51,681 nt of DNA, from assembly GCA_037447655.1 (NCBI GenBank), contig JBBHKE010002480.1, positions 60,800 through 112,480 on the forward strand. Reading direction: 5' to 3'. This document shows, in pieces, positions 32,349-45,088 of this stretch. Numbering within the stretch: position 1 is the stretch's first letter; the number at the start of each line of letters is the position of its first letter. The position numbers and the translations under genes are program-made. Below the pieces are notes generated by a model that worked only from the letters and a program-made list of their open reading frames with translations, searched no databases and was not told the origin of the DNA. The DNA is from Zygnema cylindricum. Lineage: Eukaryota; Streptophyta; Zygnematophyceae; Zygnematales; Zygnemataceae.

Positions 32349-33290
32349 TACCACGTGTCCCTTTCCTTTGTCACCAAAGACGCCAATCCTAACTCAAAAC
32401 CCTCAACGGCTCAAGATCTTACACATAAAACATCGACGGTCATTTCTCGTTGTCACCAGAGACGAAGGCGACTACAATGCTTTTCCCTTTTAGAAAAAGG
32501 GCAAAGCAAAAATCAGAATGAGTAATGTCCGTCCGTACGTTACGTTTGTAACTTATTCGAACGCTTCTCCATTTCCATGCCCATAGTGCCGTACCGTACA
32601 GTAATCCTTCATCCTCGCACGTCATATGCTTCTCCGTTGAAACTGTTTCGTTCCATTGCATTTATATTATAACGACGCTACAGTACACCGCGAATCGTAA
32701 TTTGAGTAATGAAAAAGTTGAGTAAAAAAACTAAAAAAAACAATTAGAGTAATGAATTCTAATTTATGTGATAGAACTTTTTCACCGAGGAAGTTTAGGG
32801 CGACGTTCCATCAGGAGAAAAGTGGCGTAGTTTACAGAAATCCGCGACTCTCCGTACCAAATCGTACCGTCTATTTTGTTTCTAAACGAAAAACAACATT
32901 ACAGAGAATCTTGCCGATACTCTCCGAAGGTCTTGGAGGTAAAACTGGCCGTCGGATGTTCATCTGCGAGGAGTTCGTTTCATTTTTTTCTGTAACTGTC
33001 AACCCACCTCGCGGAGGTGGGTGGCAGATACAGAAAAAAAAAATCGTGACACGCTGGACGATTAAGCAACGTGTCATGATGGAAAACCAACGAAAAATCT
33101 TAAGATTTGCACATGACACGACTTTCCAAACTACAACCGAAAATAAAAATGAAATTTCGTAACATTTCCTCGTCACGCTATTTTCAGTAACTTTTGTTCG
33201 TCACACTATTTCTCTCAAAGGACTTACGTTATGTTCGAAAACTGAAACCCTAAAAAATGAGCTGGCGTACAGACTGGCATCTGCAAAAAG
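32349..33290. repeat. Dispersed repeat K, copy 1, with a stable hairpin
   Basis: From about 32686 (CAGTACACCGCGAATCGTAA) to about 33220 the sequence is related, in inverted orientation, to 48925-49215. It includes AGAGAATCTTGCCGATACTC and a hairpin at 32985-33040. The hairpin has stem CCCACCTC-GCG-GAGGTGGG nested inside TTTCTGTA/TACAGAAA. There is no coding region. Confidence 0.6.
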
Positions 33291-34252
33291 TAGTGTTGTG
33301 TATCGGTAAAAAACTTATCGCGAAAACACCGATACCGATAGTTATCGGTTATCGAACGGTCAGACGTCCCGATATATCGGTCGGAGACCAACAAATTCCA
33401 TATCGGCGATAACTTAAAAAATATATAGTACGCATACTATAGTACTTTGTAATATACTGTTTTACATAATTTACATTATATAGCGTGGAATGCCACGTAA
33501 AGCAATCTGTTCCGTATCTATTTAACTGATAATTATTACGGATAGCGCATCACGTAAACGTAGACAAATTTAAAATATTACTTTATAGTTCTAAAACTAT
33601 ACTACCGAAACAAAAAAATAAAATACATTGTAAAATTCGAGAATCAAACTTTTTAAAAAAGAAAACGAAACAGACGAACAGAGCAGACTGAACCGTCGAT
33701 GTCCAATTCGTACGGATTTTAACTTTTTACGAAAACTACGTAATATTCGTCTTTTTCATACTTTTCGTAAAATTTGTGTAAATTTCGCTGTACGACCATG
33801 TACAAAAACGTACGAAAAGCATAATCTTAGAAAATCCTTAAAAATCTTAAAAAGTATTGAAACTTATCAGAAATGTACGAAATTGTATGAAAGTGTACCC
33901 TTAAAAACCTACTAGTACGGAATATCTACGACAGCCGTACTGACATATAAAGAAACGTACGACAATGTACCTTAGAAACCCTAAAAAATCCCGTAAAATA
34001 GCCCCTAAAATGTACGAACAACGAGGGACACTGTACGTAATTGTAAGTATGTTGTACGGGTATAAAGTAATGTACGCAATTTATTTACTTTTCATCGTCG
34101 TTTGATGCGTACCGTACATAGTATTCGTTAGTTTAGACCGTTTGTAATATGCGCACGGGACATCTATGGACTAAATACATTTGTCAGACTGGCGCCATTT
34201 ACAGTCACCATATTTATCTGTACGCTCCGTACAATTATCGTCGATAGTTATC

Positions 34253-35301
34253 TGAAACTCTGAGACCTCCATAAGTCCTCAGAGTGGACAGCTTCCAAGA
34301 AGCCTCTAAAATAATCCTGACCCCTTTGTGTTTAAGAAAAAATAACTGCCACCCTGGCAGACAAAAACTCTGACCACCTTCACCCCTGTGAAGGCAAGAC
34401 TCCCCTAAGTCGATAGCAAAAAGAATATCTGAATTTGCTCCCCTGAGCAGTAAGTTATGGAGGGTCAAAGTTGACCTTTTGTACAGAAGCTCTCTGGGAG
34501 AGAGGGTCCTATCTTCTAATTTTTCTAAGTCCTATCTCTCTCACAGACTCTATCTACTGATGTACGGACCAATCAGATTACTGTTCCGTACGCAAAAGTA
34601 CAGCTGTCGGTGTACTTTATGCACGGATATTGTACGACATGGCCTAAATGTCCACACGTGGAATATCCGGATTCGCTCCTCTAATCCTCGGAGATGCCGC
34701 GCTCCAATGTTACATCGCCACGTGTCATCCAATGTGGCGATGCCCACAAACCGCCGAATTCTCCTTCCGCGATCTCGGCGCTAATTCCGGCCGTCCGATT
34801 AAACTCGCATTTGATCGTAGCCGTAATAAATACATGCGCGGTATTTGTTTCACTTACGTAATCAATGCACGGTATTGATTTCGTATCCGTACCGCAATTC
34901 GTACTTTTACACTACGAATATCTATGTATCCCGTTAACAGTTATAGTTAGATGGTTTATCCTACGTGTACATATTTAGATAATTATCGTACTATATACTA
35001 TGTAACACTACTTCTAGACTTAACGGCTAAGGCTACCGGCTATCTACTGTCTATTTGCCGGCAGGTACCAGGATTAAATCCTCTCGCCGGCACATACCTT
35101 TTAGTAATTAATCCCTAAACTAATATAAATTTCCCGTAAACCTGAGGATAGCCTAGGTAGCCATGGCTCTAGCTTCCTCTCCAATTTCTCAGTGACTGGG
35201 ACAAGTTTGAGAGTTGGAGAGAGAAGTTAGAGATAGACTGCCTCGACTTCTATATTTCTTTTCAGACCTAGAAAATACTAATAAAACCATTAGTTTCTAC
35301 A
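34253..35301 (-). repeat. Element E left (3') LTR
   Basis: 1049 bases with the same ends as the element C LTR. The central part (34560-34900) is a diverged variant of C's and agrees with the right LTR of E. Confidence 0.9.
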
Positions 35302-38300
35302 CTCCCCTTATTTTCTAGTCAATCTTTAATTTCAGACCACACTTCTCCCTGCAAAAAATTAGCTTAGGGGAAGGCACAGGTTTGGTCATCATATCTGCTA
35401 CCATCTCACTATCTGGTCTGTACTCTAAACTGATTATTTTGTTTTCTACTTTCTCTCTAACAAAGCTGAGTCTGATGTCCATGTGTTTGGCTTTAAAATG
35501 ATGTTTAGGATTGGCAGAAATTGCGATTGCTGCCTGATTATCACAAAATATTTTCTGCACACCACTCTTAAGGTGACCAAGCTCACCAAGCAAAGACTTG
35601 ACCCACATCAATTCTTTTACAGCAGAGCAAGAGGCCATATACTCAGCCTCCATGGTGGACTGAGCAATAACCTTTTGCTGTTTGCTACTCCAACAGCAAG
35701 CCCCATCACCCACATATAATACATATCCAGAAGTGCATCTCCTCATCGGAGCATCACCATAACTGGCATCACTCCAAGTAGTGATGACAGTATTCTCCCC
35801 ACCCAAATGCAACCATAGATCCCTAGTTCCTACCAAATATCTAAGGACTCTCTTAGCTGCCTCCCAATCCTTCTTAGTGGGAGCATTTAGACTTCTACTC
35901 AGCACTCCTACAGCTGCAGCTAAATCCTGCCGGGTACAATTCATAAAATAGATTAGACTTCCCACTACTTGCCTGTAAGGAATAGTCTGCATGAACTTCT
36001 GTTCATCAGGAGATAATCCTCGTCTAAGACTATGACTCTTTCTTCCTCACTCCCCTCACTTCCCTTCTTCAACTCCATTGGAGTTGTACAACTATTAGCT
36101 TTATCCATTTGAAATTTTTCAAGCATGTTCCCTATTGATTCCTTTTAAGTTAGTTTTATAATTTTTCTTTTTCGGTCTCTCTCTACTTGAATTCCCAAAA
36201 TATATCTTGCTTCTCCCATATCCTTCATTTCAAATCTCCCCTTAAGATCGGTTTTCAGTTTGTTAATTTTTTCCATTGATTTACTTAATACAAGCAAATC
36301 ATCAACATAAATTGCAATAAATATAAATCTTTCCTCATCTTCGAAAACATAGATTGAGTGATCTGAGCTGATCCGAATATATCCCAGACCGGTAAGAAAC
36401 TCATCAAGCTTTTTATTCCATTGTCGAGGTGCCTGTTTCAAATCATAAAGAGATTTAATCAGCCGGCATACCTTACTCTCCTCTCCTTCCTCCACAAAAC
36501 CTTCGGGTTGTCGCATGAAGATCTCCTCTTCCAATTCTCCATGCAAAAAGGCTGTCTTGATGTCCATCTGATGCACTTCCATGTCTTCCGCCGCTGCTAA
36601 ACTGAGAAGTATGCGGACGGAGGGAAATCTGACCACCGGGGCAAAGGTTTCCTCGTAGTCAATTCCTTCCTTTTGTGTAAATCCCTTTGCCACTAATCAG
36701 GCCTTGTAGCGCTTGATTGTGTTATCTGGGTTCATTTTTAGTTTGAAAACCCACTTACAACCGATTGGTTTTCGGTTAGGTGGACAGTCCACCAGCTCCC
36801 AAGTATCGGCTGCCATGATTGAAGCCATCTCCTCATTGATGGCTGTCTTCCACCAGTTTCTTTTTGGACAAGTCATCGCCTCTCCATAAGTTTGAGGTTC
36901 AACTTGATGAGATAGTTTAGTTACCTTGTTATTAACCTGTTTTTCTTGCAGTCTTTTGCTACTTCTCTTCCCCCCTTCAAAATCTGAGGCTGGAATAGAT
37001 GGTTCTCGTGGATTCTTTCGAACAAACTCGGCTTCTCCCCTATCCCTTGATTCCGAATCAATTTCCACCACGTCTTCCGCTTCGAGTAGAGTTGTCACTG
37101 GAGTTTCCACAGCCGAGTCTTTTTCGGTCTGATTTGTTCCTGCAAGAATGTCATCTTCTCTAAAACCTGGATAGTTAGGAAGCTCAAAGTCATCGGAATT
37201 TTTTTGACTCAAATCTGATTTTTACTGGCTTCGTATATTTGAAGGGATCCACAGATTTTCCTTCATCCATAACTACTAGATGTTTTACTAAGATTATATC
37301 TTCCCTTTTTAGATCATAAACTCTATATCCTTTAACATCCTCATCATATCCTAATAAGTATCCCGGTTTTCCTTTAGGAACTAGCTTCCAATTGGACCGA
37401 TCAGTATCTATACTGAATACTTGACTGCCGAAAACCTTTAAGTGAGATATGTCTGGTTTCCGGCCTGTCCATCTCTCATAAGGTGTTTGATCTTTTATAG
37501 CTGAAGTAAGAACTCTATTCTTGAGGTAATTAGCACAGTTCATTGCTTCTGCCCAAAACCTTTTTCCTATCTTTTTATCTGACAACATACTTCTAGCACT
37601 ATCACTTAGTGTTCTATTTAACCTTTCAGCTACCCCATTCTGTTCAGGATTTTCTGGAATTGTCTTTTGGTGTTGGACCCCATCTTCCCTTAGAAAATCC
37701 TCAAACTGGTTAGAAGTATACTCTCCACCATTGTCACTCCTTACTCTCTTGATTGGAGTTTCATGGAGTTTTTCGCTCCATGCTTTATATTGTCTAAAAC
37801 AATCCTCAGCTTCTGACTTGTTTTCAAAAAATACACCCGGGAATACCGAGACCAATCATCAGTTATAGTCATCATAAATCTCTTCCCCCCCGGTGAGGGC
37901 ACTCTAGCCGGTCCCCAAATATCTGTGTGTACTAGATCTAGAAGTTTTTCTCCCTTATAGGTGGTTATTTTAGGAAAGGGTAATCTGTGTGCTTTACCTT
38001 GAGCACACCCACTACAATCACTTATATCATCACTCTCACTGAACTGAATCCCTTCCACCACTCCCATCTTTTTCATCTCTCTTAACTTATCTAGATTCAC
38101 ATGCCCAAGCCTCTTATGCCACATCATAATATCATGAACACCAGCATAATAAAGTTTCTTCTTTTCATTACTTAAAACCAGCCTAAACATCCCATGGCTA
38201 CCCTTCTCAGCAATGAAATAGACATCCTCCTCAAAACTAGCAGTAAAGACTCCTTCCCTAGTGCTAGTAAAAAAACCCTTATCATCTAATACTGATGTAG

Positions 38301-39646
38301 AGATAAGGTTTTTGTTCAGTTCCGGAATAAACAATACATCGGAGAATGTTAATATGGATGTCTTTCCTTCTACTAACACTTTCAAATCTACCGATCCTAC
38401 AAGAGTAGTGGTGACTATCCTCCCATCCCCGTACTCTATCTCTACCGTGGGAATATTTCTTATCTTAGTGAACTGGTGCCTATCGTTACACATGTGCATG
38501 GAGTCACCTGAATCTATGATCCAGCCTGCTTCACCTTTCAATCCACCGTAAGCAAATTTCTGCCTTCGTGGAATTTTGACCTCATTTTTCGCCTCCAACT
38601 CCTCATCCAAAAGGAGCTCATCGTCCTCGTCCTCGGATTCCGCCTCAAGTACCTGTGTGACAAGGGCCTTTTTCTTTCCTCTCGGGGTACCACCGGTTTT
38701 CCCCTCCTTTTGCCGAAGCTCGGTTAGCTTAGAGCACTCTGCCATATAGTTCCCCGGTTTCTTACAAAAATGACATAAACCTTTGGGAGCCCTTCGTTCG
38801 AATTCGTCGGCCTGTTTCTCCCTACCCCCATAGTTTTCGACCGGTTTTCGGGAATCCTTGTTCCTCCAATCAGTCGATGTTGCCAAGGCTTGGCCACTCT
38901 TTCCTCCCCTTCGGATCTCAATTGTATTTTCTTGAACGAGAATCATCCCTACCACTGAGTTCCATATCCACCTTGAGTTAGGCAAGTCCTGCACACGGTA
39001 AACTATGTTCACGAACTCATCGGGTAACTTCATCAGTAAACAGTTAACCTTTTCTTTTTCACTAAAATCTTTTCCCGCACTCTCTAGCTCCATGAAGAGT
39101 GTAGCAAGCTCATTGCAAAAATCCAACATATTTCCCCCTTTGTATACATACTCCTTAACTTTCTGATCAGCCAACTGTTGTTGCTGAATCGTACCACTTC
39201 CGTACATCTCTATGAGAGCCATCCAAAGATCGGATGCCCTTTCTACCTGCAAATGGGGACATGCAAGTCCTTGAGTGAGATGGCGTAGGATGAAGTGCTT
39301 TGCCGCCATATTGTTCAAGTCCCAGGTTTCAGTATCATTCTCCTCGTTCCTCGGAATAGGTGACATGAATGCTAAACCAGTTGCTATTGGTGTGGTCGCC
39401 TCCTTCTCCTTTCCTTTGTCCACCACCTCTCTTTCCTTTGTTTCCTCCGTTGAAGGTGAATCCTCTTTCCTGGTGAATCTGCTTCCTCCAAACCCTGGAG
39501 GAATTCCAAGACTTGATGGACGTCCCAATCGTCCACTCACTATCCCCCAAAACCTTTTTTCGCATAGAGCTCCTATCATCATACTTTCCCAGTATATGAA
39601 GCCAGTTCCATTAAAGATTGGTACCCTAGAGGGTGGGCCCATAACC
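35302..39646 (-). pseudogene. Element E gag-pol, degenerate
   Basis: Gag through early integrase is one frame (39666-37741), with the knuckle changed to CHFCKKPGNYMAEC (His lost) and the protease core to DSGDS. A one-base loss near 37825 shifts integrase to 37855-37190, where RSDNGG and GVAER are intact. A further shift near 37200 follows, then TGA at 36694-36696 in KARLVAKGF. Another stop (TAA) near 36144 falls after KIIKLT. A small deletion near 36017 precedes RNase H (35992-35315, CDNQAAIAIS). Five or more lesions make it inactive, although most sequence is very close to C. Confidence 0.9.
39632..39646 (-). promoter_or_regulatory. Element E primer-binding site
   Basis: GGTTATGGGCCCACC on the minus strand, identical to element C's and lying in frame within gag. 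Confidence 0.8.
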
Positions 39647-40013
39647 TGAAACTCTGAGACCTCCATAAGTCCTCAGAGTGGACAGCTTCCAAGAAACCTC
39701 TAGGATAATCCTGACCCCTTTGTGTTTAAGCAAAAATAACTGCCACCATGGCACACAAAAACTCTGACCACCTTCACCCCTGTGAAGGCAAGACTCCCCT
39801 GAGTCGATAGCAAAAAGAATCTCTGAATTTGCTCCCCTGAGCAGTAAGTTATGGAGGGTCAAAGTTGACCTTTTGTACAGAAGCTCTCTGGGAGAGAGGG
39901 TCCTATCTTCTAATTTTTCTAAGTCCTATCTCTCTCACAGACTCTATCTACTGATGTACGGACCAATCAGATTACTGTTCCGTACGCAAAAGTACAGCTG
40001 TCGGTGTACTTTA
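39647..40013 (-). repeat. Element E right LTR, inner part
   Basis: It runs from the PBS to the target site CTTTA of element F and continues at 43774-44446. Confidence 0.9.
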
Positions 40014-41428
40014 TGTTGTTCTTTGGTCTAAAATAGACCGCAGAAGCGACCCAAACTATCATGCAAAAAGCTAAGCCAAAAATAGGTCGACGAACAATCA
40101 TTTGAAATGCATCCTCCATTTAACATACAACAACATTTAGGGTTTCATGGAATAATCAACATAAATAAACCCTATGACAACATCTAAGGTTTGATGGAAT
40201 AATCGACATAAACAAACCCTAGGACAAATGCATAAATAATGCATATCAAACATATATAAAATAACATAAATAAATAATAAAACAAATGCATCACACATAA
40301 ACAAGAGTATAATCAAAGTATAATCATTATATCATTCAAAGTGCATGACCTAATCGACAACCCTAAAATACTACATCTTCGGTCCCCACTTTACTAACCA
40401 GCATTGATTATTTTCCTAATGAAGCTCAAATCTATATATACACTTGTGAGCTGTTAACAAATCACTAAGTGTCAAAATAACTAACATACATTACATAACT
40501 GTCATTTAGTCCTATTTAACCATAATATACCATCACTAAGAATAAATTAATCTTAAGCGTACACCTGAAAGCCTAGCAATCGTAAGCGTACACTTGTCTG
40601 CATAAACGACAAATAAAGACACACAAATTAAACTGTCGAAAACCCTAATTGATCACTTAAATAACAAATGTCATAATCAATACTAAATAATAATACACAT
40701 AAGACAAAACAATGTTGTATCAAATATTTACACGGACGCGTCCGCAAAATACGCGTCATAAGCGACAACTTGCTTAGTCATTTGTCGATAAGTCCACGTA
40801 GTGAACCGACATCGCATATGTACGGTCCACTAGATAATGCGTCATAAAAAACAATGTGGTCCCTTGGAAATATCGGCGGACGCCATCCGCCTTCCACGTG
40901 TACCACGAATCACTTGGCAAGCAATCCGGAACGTCCAAAAATAAATATCGTGTGATTGACGCGATTTCGCGTCACCACTTCATAAAAGATCTCGGCGGCC
41001 TATATCCGCCGTCCGTCGCTCTTAATCGGCACCCTTGATGTCGCGCCGCGTGGTCATGAAAATCTACTTGTCGAAACATCGTCAAACCATCCAAATTAGT
41101 CCGTACCGTTACTACGTACTTTGCCGTACATCTCACGTGTCAAATACGACGCTCCGTACCGGCGGCGTCACATTTAATAAATGCGGTCTGTCGCATTATG
41201 TTTCGTATGGCGGCCGTACTTTTTCAAACACTTCGAATATTTCAAATCGGATCGCTTCGCGATCCGCCGTCCATTGTTCAGCGCATTTCGCTCCACTCAA
41301 TTAGTTAATTAATTTACTCGTGCAATAAACCCCCAATCCGCAAATCCGTTCAAATCTCCACAGTATATCAAGTAAATATATATGCACGCGCACGCATGTA
41401 CGAAACTGAATCTTCCCAAAAACCAACA
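40014..41428 (-). repeat. Element F left (3') LTR
   Basis: 1415 bases. It contains short plus-strand ORFs (40856-41038 and 41035-41304) that recur unchanged in the other LTR. They resemble nothing I recognise, and CGTACG/GCGTC-rich DNA surrounds them. Confidence 0.93.
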
Positions 41429-42353
41429 CTCCCCCGAAGATTTAGTTTCGTAAATCCATGACGCCACGTCATCATCTGTCACACTCCATAGATTTACGTC
41501 ATCAGCTGTCACCAGTGTCACCTCCTGCTGTCTCTTCCATCTGTATCCACCAAATGCCTCCGCCAGAAGTTTCCCACTTGTTCCACCATCGCTTCCGCTG
41601 CCTTCATATGCCTTCCAAGTTTCATAATACATAATATATATTTTCATTTTCCGATTACAACAAAATTTTATCTTTTCTCAACAATATCTAAATCTGAATC
41701 TACTTCTCACAATTCTGTCACAAATCAACTAAGAATTAAAACCAAACGATCACACTAATAATATATCCCAACTCAAAATTTATACCTCAACCATATCAAA
41801 TCTAGATTTCAAAATTTTTCTTTTCTTTTCCATTTAATAATCTGATCCCAAAATTTCCCATTAAAAATACACTTAACAAATAGTATTTTCCCAAAAATTC
41901 TAATAATATCACATTTCCCAAAAATTCCCAACAACTCAAAATCTACATTACAAATCCAATTTTCAACAATCATCGATCCACAAAATTTGGATCTCTCCAC
42001 CACATGTCAAAACTCCACCTTTCGGATCTCTCTCCCCCAAACGTCGAAATTCCACCTTCCACATTTCTCCATCAAACGAATATGTATTTTCCAAAAATAA
42101 AATATCATTTCTCATAATTAATCATTTTCATTGAGGGTAGACATTTCGGCACTGTCACTAAGTTAAACCTTGGGGCGATGCAAGATTAAACTCGGCACAT
42201 ACCAACACTATGATAAGGCCGATCTCATGGGTACACAGACACCATTACTGCAATACAACCAGCAAGAACAAAATTAACCCGCTACAATGCATGTGACACA
42301 AACCTACATCGACTTAACCTAACATATGATAGATGGGGCGTGGGCCCATAACC
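41429..42353 (-). other. Interior of element F, non-coding
   Basis: AT-rich with no gag, protease, integrase or RT motif in any frame. The only sizeable minus-strand ORF (41647-41309) crosses into the LTR and is not recognisable. PBS is at 42339-42353 (GGTTATGGGCCCACG on the minus strand). The ATG in it is followed by 11 codons (MGPRPIYHMLG) and a stop. Confidence 0.85.
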
Positions 42354-43768
42354 TGTTGTTCTTTGGTCTAAAATAGACCGCAGAAGCGACCCAAACTATC
42401 ATGCAAAAAGCTAAGCCAAAAATAGGTCGACGAACAATCATTTGAAATGCATCCTCCATTTAACATACAACAACATTTAGGGTTTCATGGAATAATCAAC
42501 ATAAATAAACCCTATGACAACATCTAAGGTTTGATGGAATAATCGACATAAACAAACCCTAGGACAAATGCATAAATAATGCATATCAAACATATATAAA
42601 ATAACATAAATAAATAATAAAACAAATGCATCACACATAAACAAGAGTATAATCAAAGTATAATCATTATATCATTCAAAGTGCATGACCTAATCGACAA
42701 CCCTAAAATACTACATCTTCGGTCCCCACTTTACTAACCAGCATTGATTATTTTCCTAATGAAGCTCAAATCTATATATACACTTGTGAGCTGTTAACAA
42801 ATCACTAAGTGTCAAAATAACTAACATACATTACATAACTGTCATTTAGTCCTATTTAACCATAATATACCATCACTAAGAATAAATTAATCTTAAGCGT
42901 ACACCTGAAAGCCTAGCAATCGTAAGCGTACACTTGTCTGCATAAACGACAAATAAAGACACACAAATTAAACTGTCGAAAACCCTAATTGATCACTTAA
43001 ATAACAAATGTCATAATCAATACTAAATAATAATACACATAAGACAAAACAATGTTGTATCAAATATTTACACGGACGCGTCCGCAAAATACGCGTCATA
43101 AGCGACAACTTGCTTAGTCATTTGTCGATAAGTCCACGTAGTGAACCGACATCGCATATGTACGGTCCACTAGATAATGCGTCATAAAAAACAATGTGGT
43201 CCCTTGGAAATATCGGCGGACGCCATCCGCCTTCCACGTGTACCACGAATCACTTGGCAAGCAATCCGGAACGTCCAAAAATAAATATCGTGTGATTGAC
43301 GCGATTTCGCGTCACCACTTCATAAAAGATCTCGGCGGCCTATATCCGCCGTCCGTCGCTCTTAATCGGCACCCTTGATGTCGCGCCGCGTGGTCATGAA
43401 AATCTACTTGTCGAAACATCGTCAAACCATCCAAATTAGTCCGTACCGTTACTACGTACTTTGCCGTACATCTCACGTGTCAAATACGACGCTCCGTACC
43501 GGCGGCGTCACATTTAATAAATGCGGTCTGTCGCATTATGTTTCGTATGGCGGCCGTACTTTTTCAAACACTTCGAATATTTCAAATCGGATCGCTTCGC
43601 GATCCGCCGTCCATTGTTCAGCGCATTTCGCTCCACTCAATTAGTTAATTAATTTACTCGTGCAATAAACCCCCAATCCGCAAATCCGTTCAAATCTCCA
43701 CAGTATATCAAGTAAATATATATGCACGCGCACGCATGTACGAAACTGAATCTTCCCAAAAACCAACA
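42354..43768 (-). repeat. Element F right (5') LTR
   Basis: Apparently identical to 40014-41428 over 1415 bases at a constant offset of 2340. Confidence 0.93.
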
Positions 43769-43773
43769 CTTTA

Positions 43774-44446
43774 TGCAAGGATATTGTACGACATGGCCTA
43801 AATGTCCACACGTGGAATATCTGGATTCGCTCCTCTAATCCTCGGAGATGCGGCGCTCCAATGTTACATCGCCACGTGTCATCCAATGTGGCGATGCCCA
43901 CAAACCGCCGAATTCTCCTTCCGCGATCTCGGCACTAATTCCGGCCGTCCGATTAAACTCGCATTTGATCGTAGCCGTAATAAATACATGCGCGGTATTT
44001 GTTTCACTTACGTAATCAATGCACGGTATTGATTTCGTATCCGTACCGCAATTCGTACTTTTACACTACGAATATCTATGTATCCCGTTAACAGTTATAG
44101 TTAGATGGTTTATCCTACGTGTACATATTTAGATAATTATCGTACTATATATTATGTAACACTATTTCTAGACTTAACGGCTAAGGCATTCTACTGTCTG
44201 TTTGCCGGCAGGTACCAGGATCAAATCGTGTCGCCGGCACATACCTTTTAGTAATTAATCCTTAGACTAATATAAATTTCCCGTAAACCTGAGGATAGCC
44301 TAGGTAGCCATGGCTCTAGCTTCCTCTCCAATTTCTCAGTGACTGCGACAAGTTTGAGAGTTGGAGAGAGAAGTTAGAGGTAGACTGCCTCGGCTTCTTT
44401 GTTTCTATTCAGACCTAGAAAATACTAAAAACCATTAATTTCTACA
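43774..44446 (-). repeat. Element E right LTR, outer part
   Basis: It resumes after the F target duplication and ends CTACA at the TTATC duplication in element G. Confidence 0.9.
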
Positions 44447-45088
44447 TTATCGATATCGGTATTATCGCCGATAATAACCGATAATTATCGGTTATTTATC
44501 GGCGATAACACCGATGGCGATATATCATACCAATATGTCGATTATCGGGTACCAGAAAAAAGGTCCATATCGGTTATCGGCAAATCCTTACCGATACACA
44601 ACACTAAGAAAAAGTATAAAAGTTTTGTCGTATGATTATTTCGTACGCAGGTACATGGTACGCAAGTCAGTAATTAATCCTTAGACTAATATAAATTTCC
44701 CGTAAACCTGAGGATAGCCTAGGTAGCCATGGCTCTAGCTTCCTCTCCAATTTCTCAGTGACTGCGACAAGTTTGAGAGTTGGAGAGAGAAGTTAGAGGT
44801 AGACTGCCTCGGCTTCTTTGTTTCTATTCAGACCTAGAAAATACTAAAAACCATTAATTTCTACATTATCGATATCGGTATTATCGCCGATAATAACCGA
44901 TAATTATCGGTTATTTATCGGCGATAACACCGATGGCGATATATCATACCAATATGTCGATTATCGGGTACCAGAAAAAAGGTCCATATCGGTTATCGGC
45001 AAATCCTTACCGATACACAACACTAAGAAAAAGTATAAAAGTTTTGTCGTATGATTATTTCGTACGCAGGTACATGGTACGCAAGTCA
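44251..45088 (+). repeat. Exact 419-bp tandem duplication
   Basis: 44251-44669 and 44670-45088 look identical. The unit contains the last 196 bases of E's LTR, the TTATC duplication, the terminal 160 bases of G and 63 bases of flank. It therefore arose after E inserted, or is an assembly error. Confidence 0.92.

Larger units (their letters stand above)
40014..43768 (-). mobile_element. Non-autonomous LTR retrotransposon F, very young
   Basis: Two LTRs of 1415 bases (40014-41428 and 42354-43768) appear identical when compared line by line. They flank a 925-base interior without gag or pol. LTRs run TGTTGG..AACAACA on the minus strand. The target duplication CTTTA is exact (40009-40013 and 43769-43773). 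A PBS (42339-42353) and a polypurine tract (CTTCGGGGGAG) are present, so it has what is needed to be copied by enzymes supplied in trans. Size and structure fit a LARD/TRIM-like element. Confidence 0.93.
34253..44446 (-). mobile_element. Ty1/copia element E, C family, inserted in G and itself interrupted by F
   Basis: The 5-base target duplication TTATC is exact (34248-34252 and 44447-44451), and the flanks rejoin as element G sequence. The left LTR is 34253-35301. The right LTR is split into 39647-40013 and 43774-44446 by element F. The LTRs differ by roughly 2-3% plus small indels. Polypurine tract and PBS are as in C. Confidence 0.92.
33291..44606 (+). mobile_element. hAT-like element G, interrupted by element E
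   Basis: The termini are TAGTGTTGTGTATCGGTAA at 33291 and its exact inverse TTACCGATACACAACACTA ending at 44606. The flanking 8 bases are GCAAAAAG and AGAAAAAG (six of eight identical), as expected for an eroded 8-base hAT target duplication. Without E the element is about 1.1 kb, matching H. It has no transposase. Both ends are dense in CCGATA/TATCGG, and the interior (33700-34100) in GTACG. Confidence 0.7.

Noticed and set aside
40856-41304. Small ORFs duplicated at 43196-43644 as a gene pair
   Set aside because: They lie inside the identical LTRs of element F and show no domain; repetition reflects the LTR, not selection.
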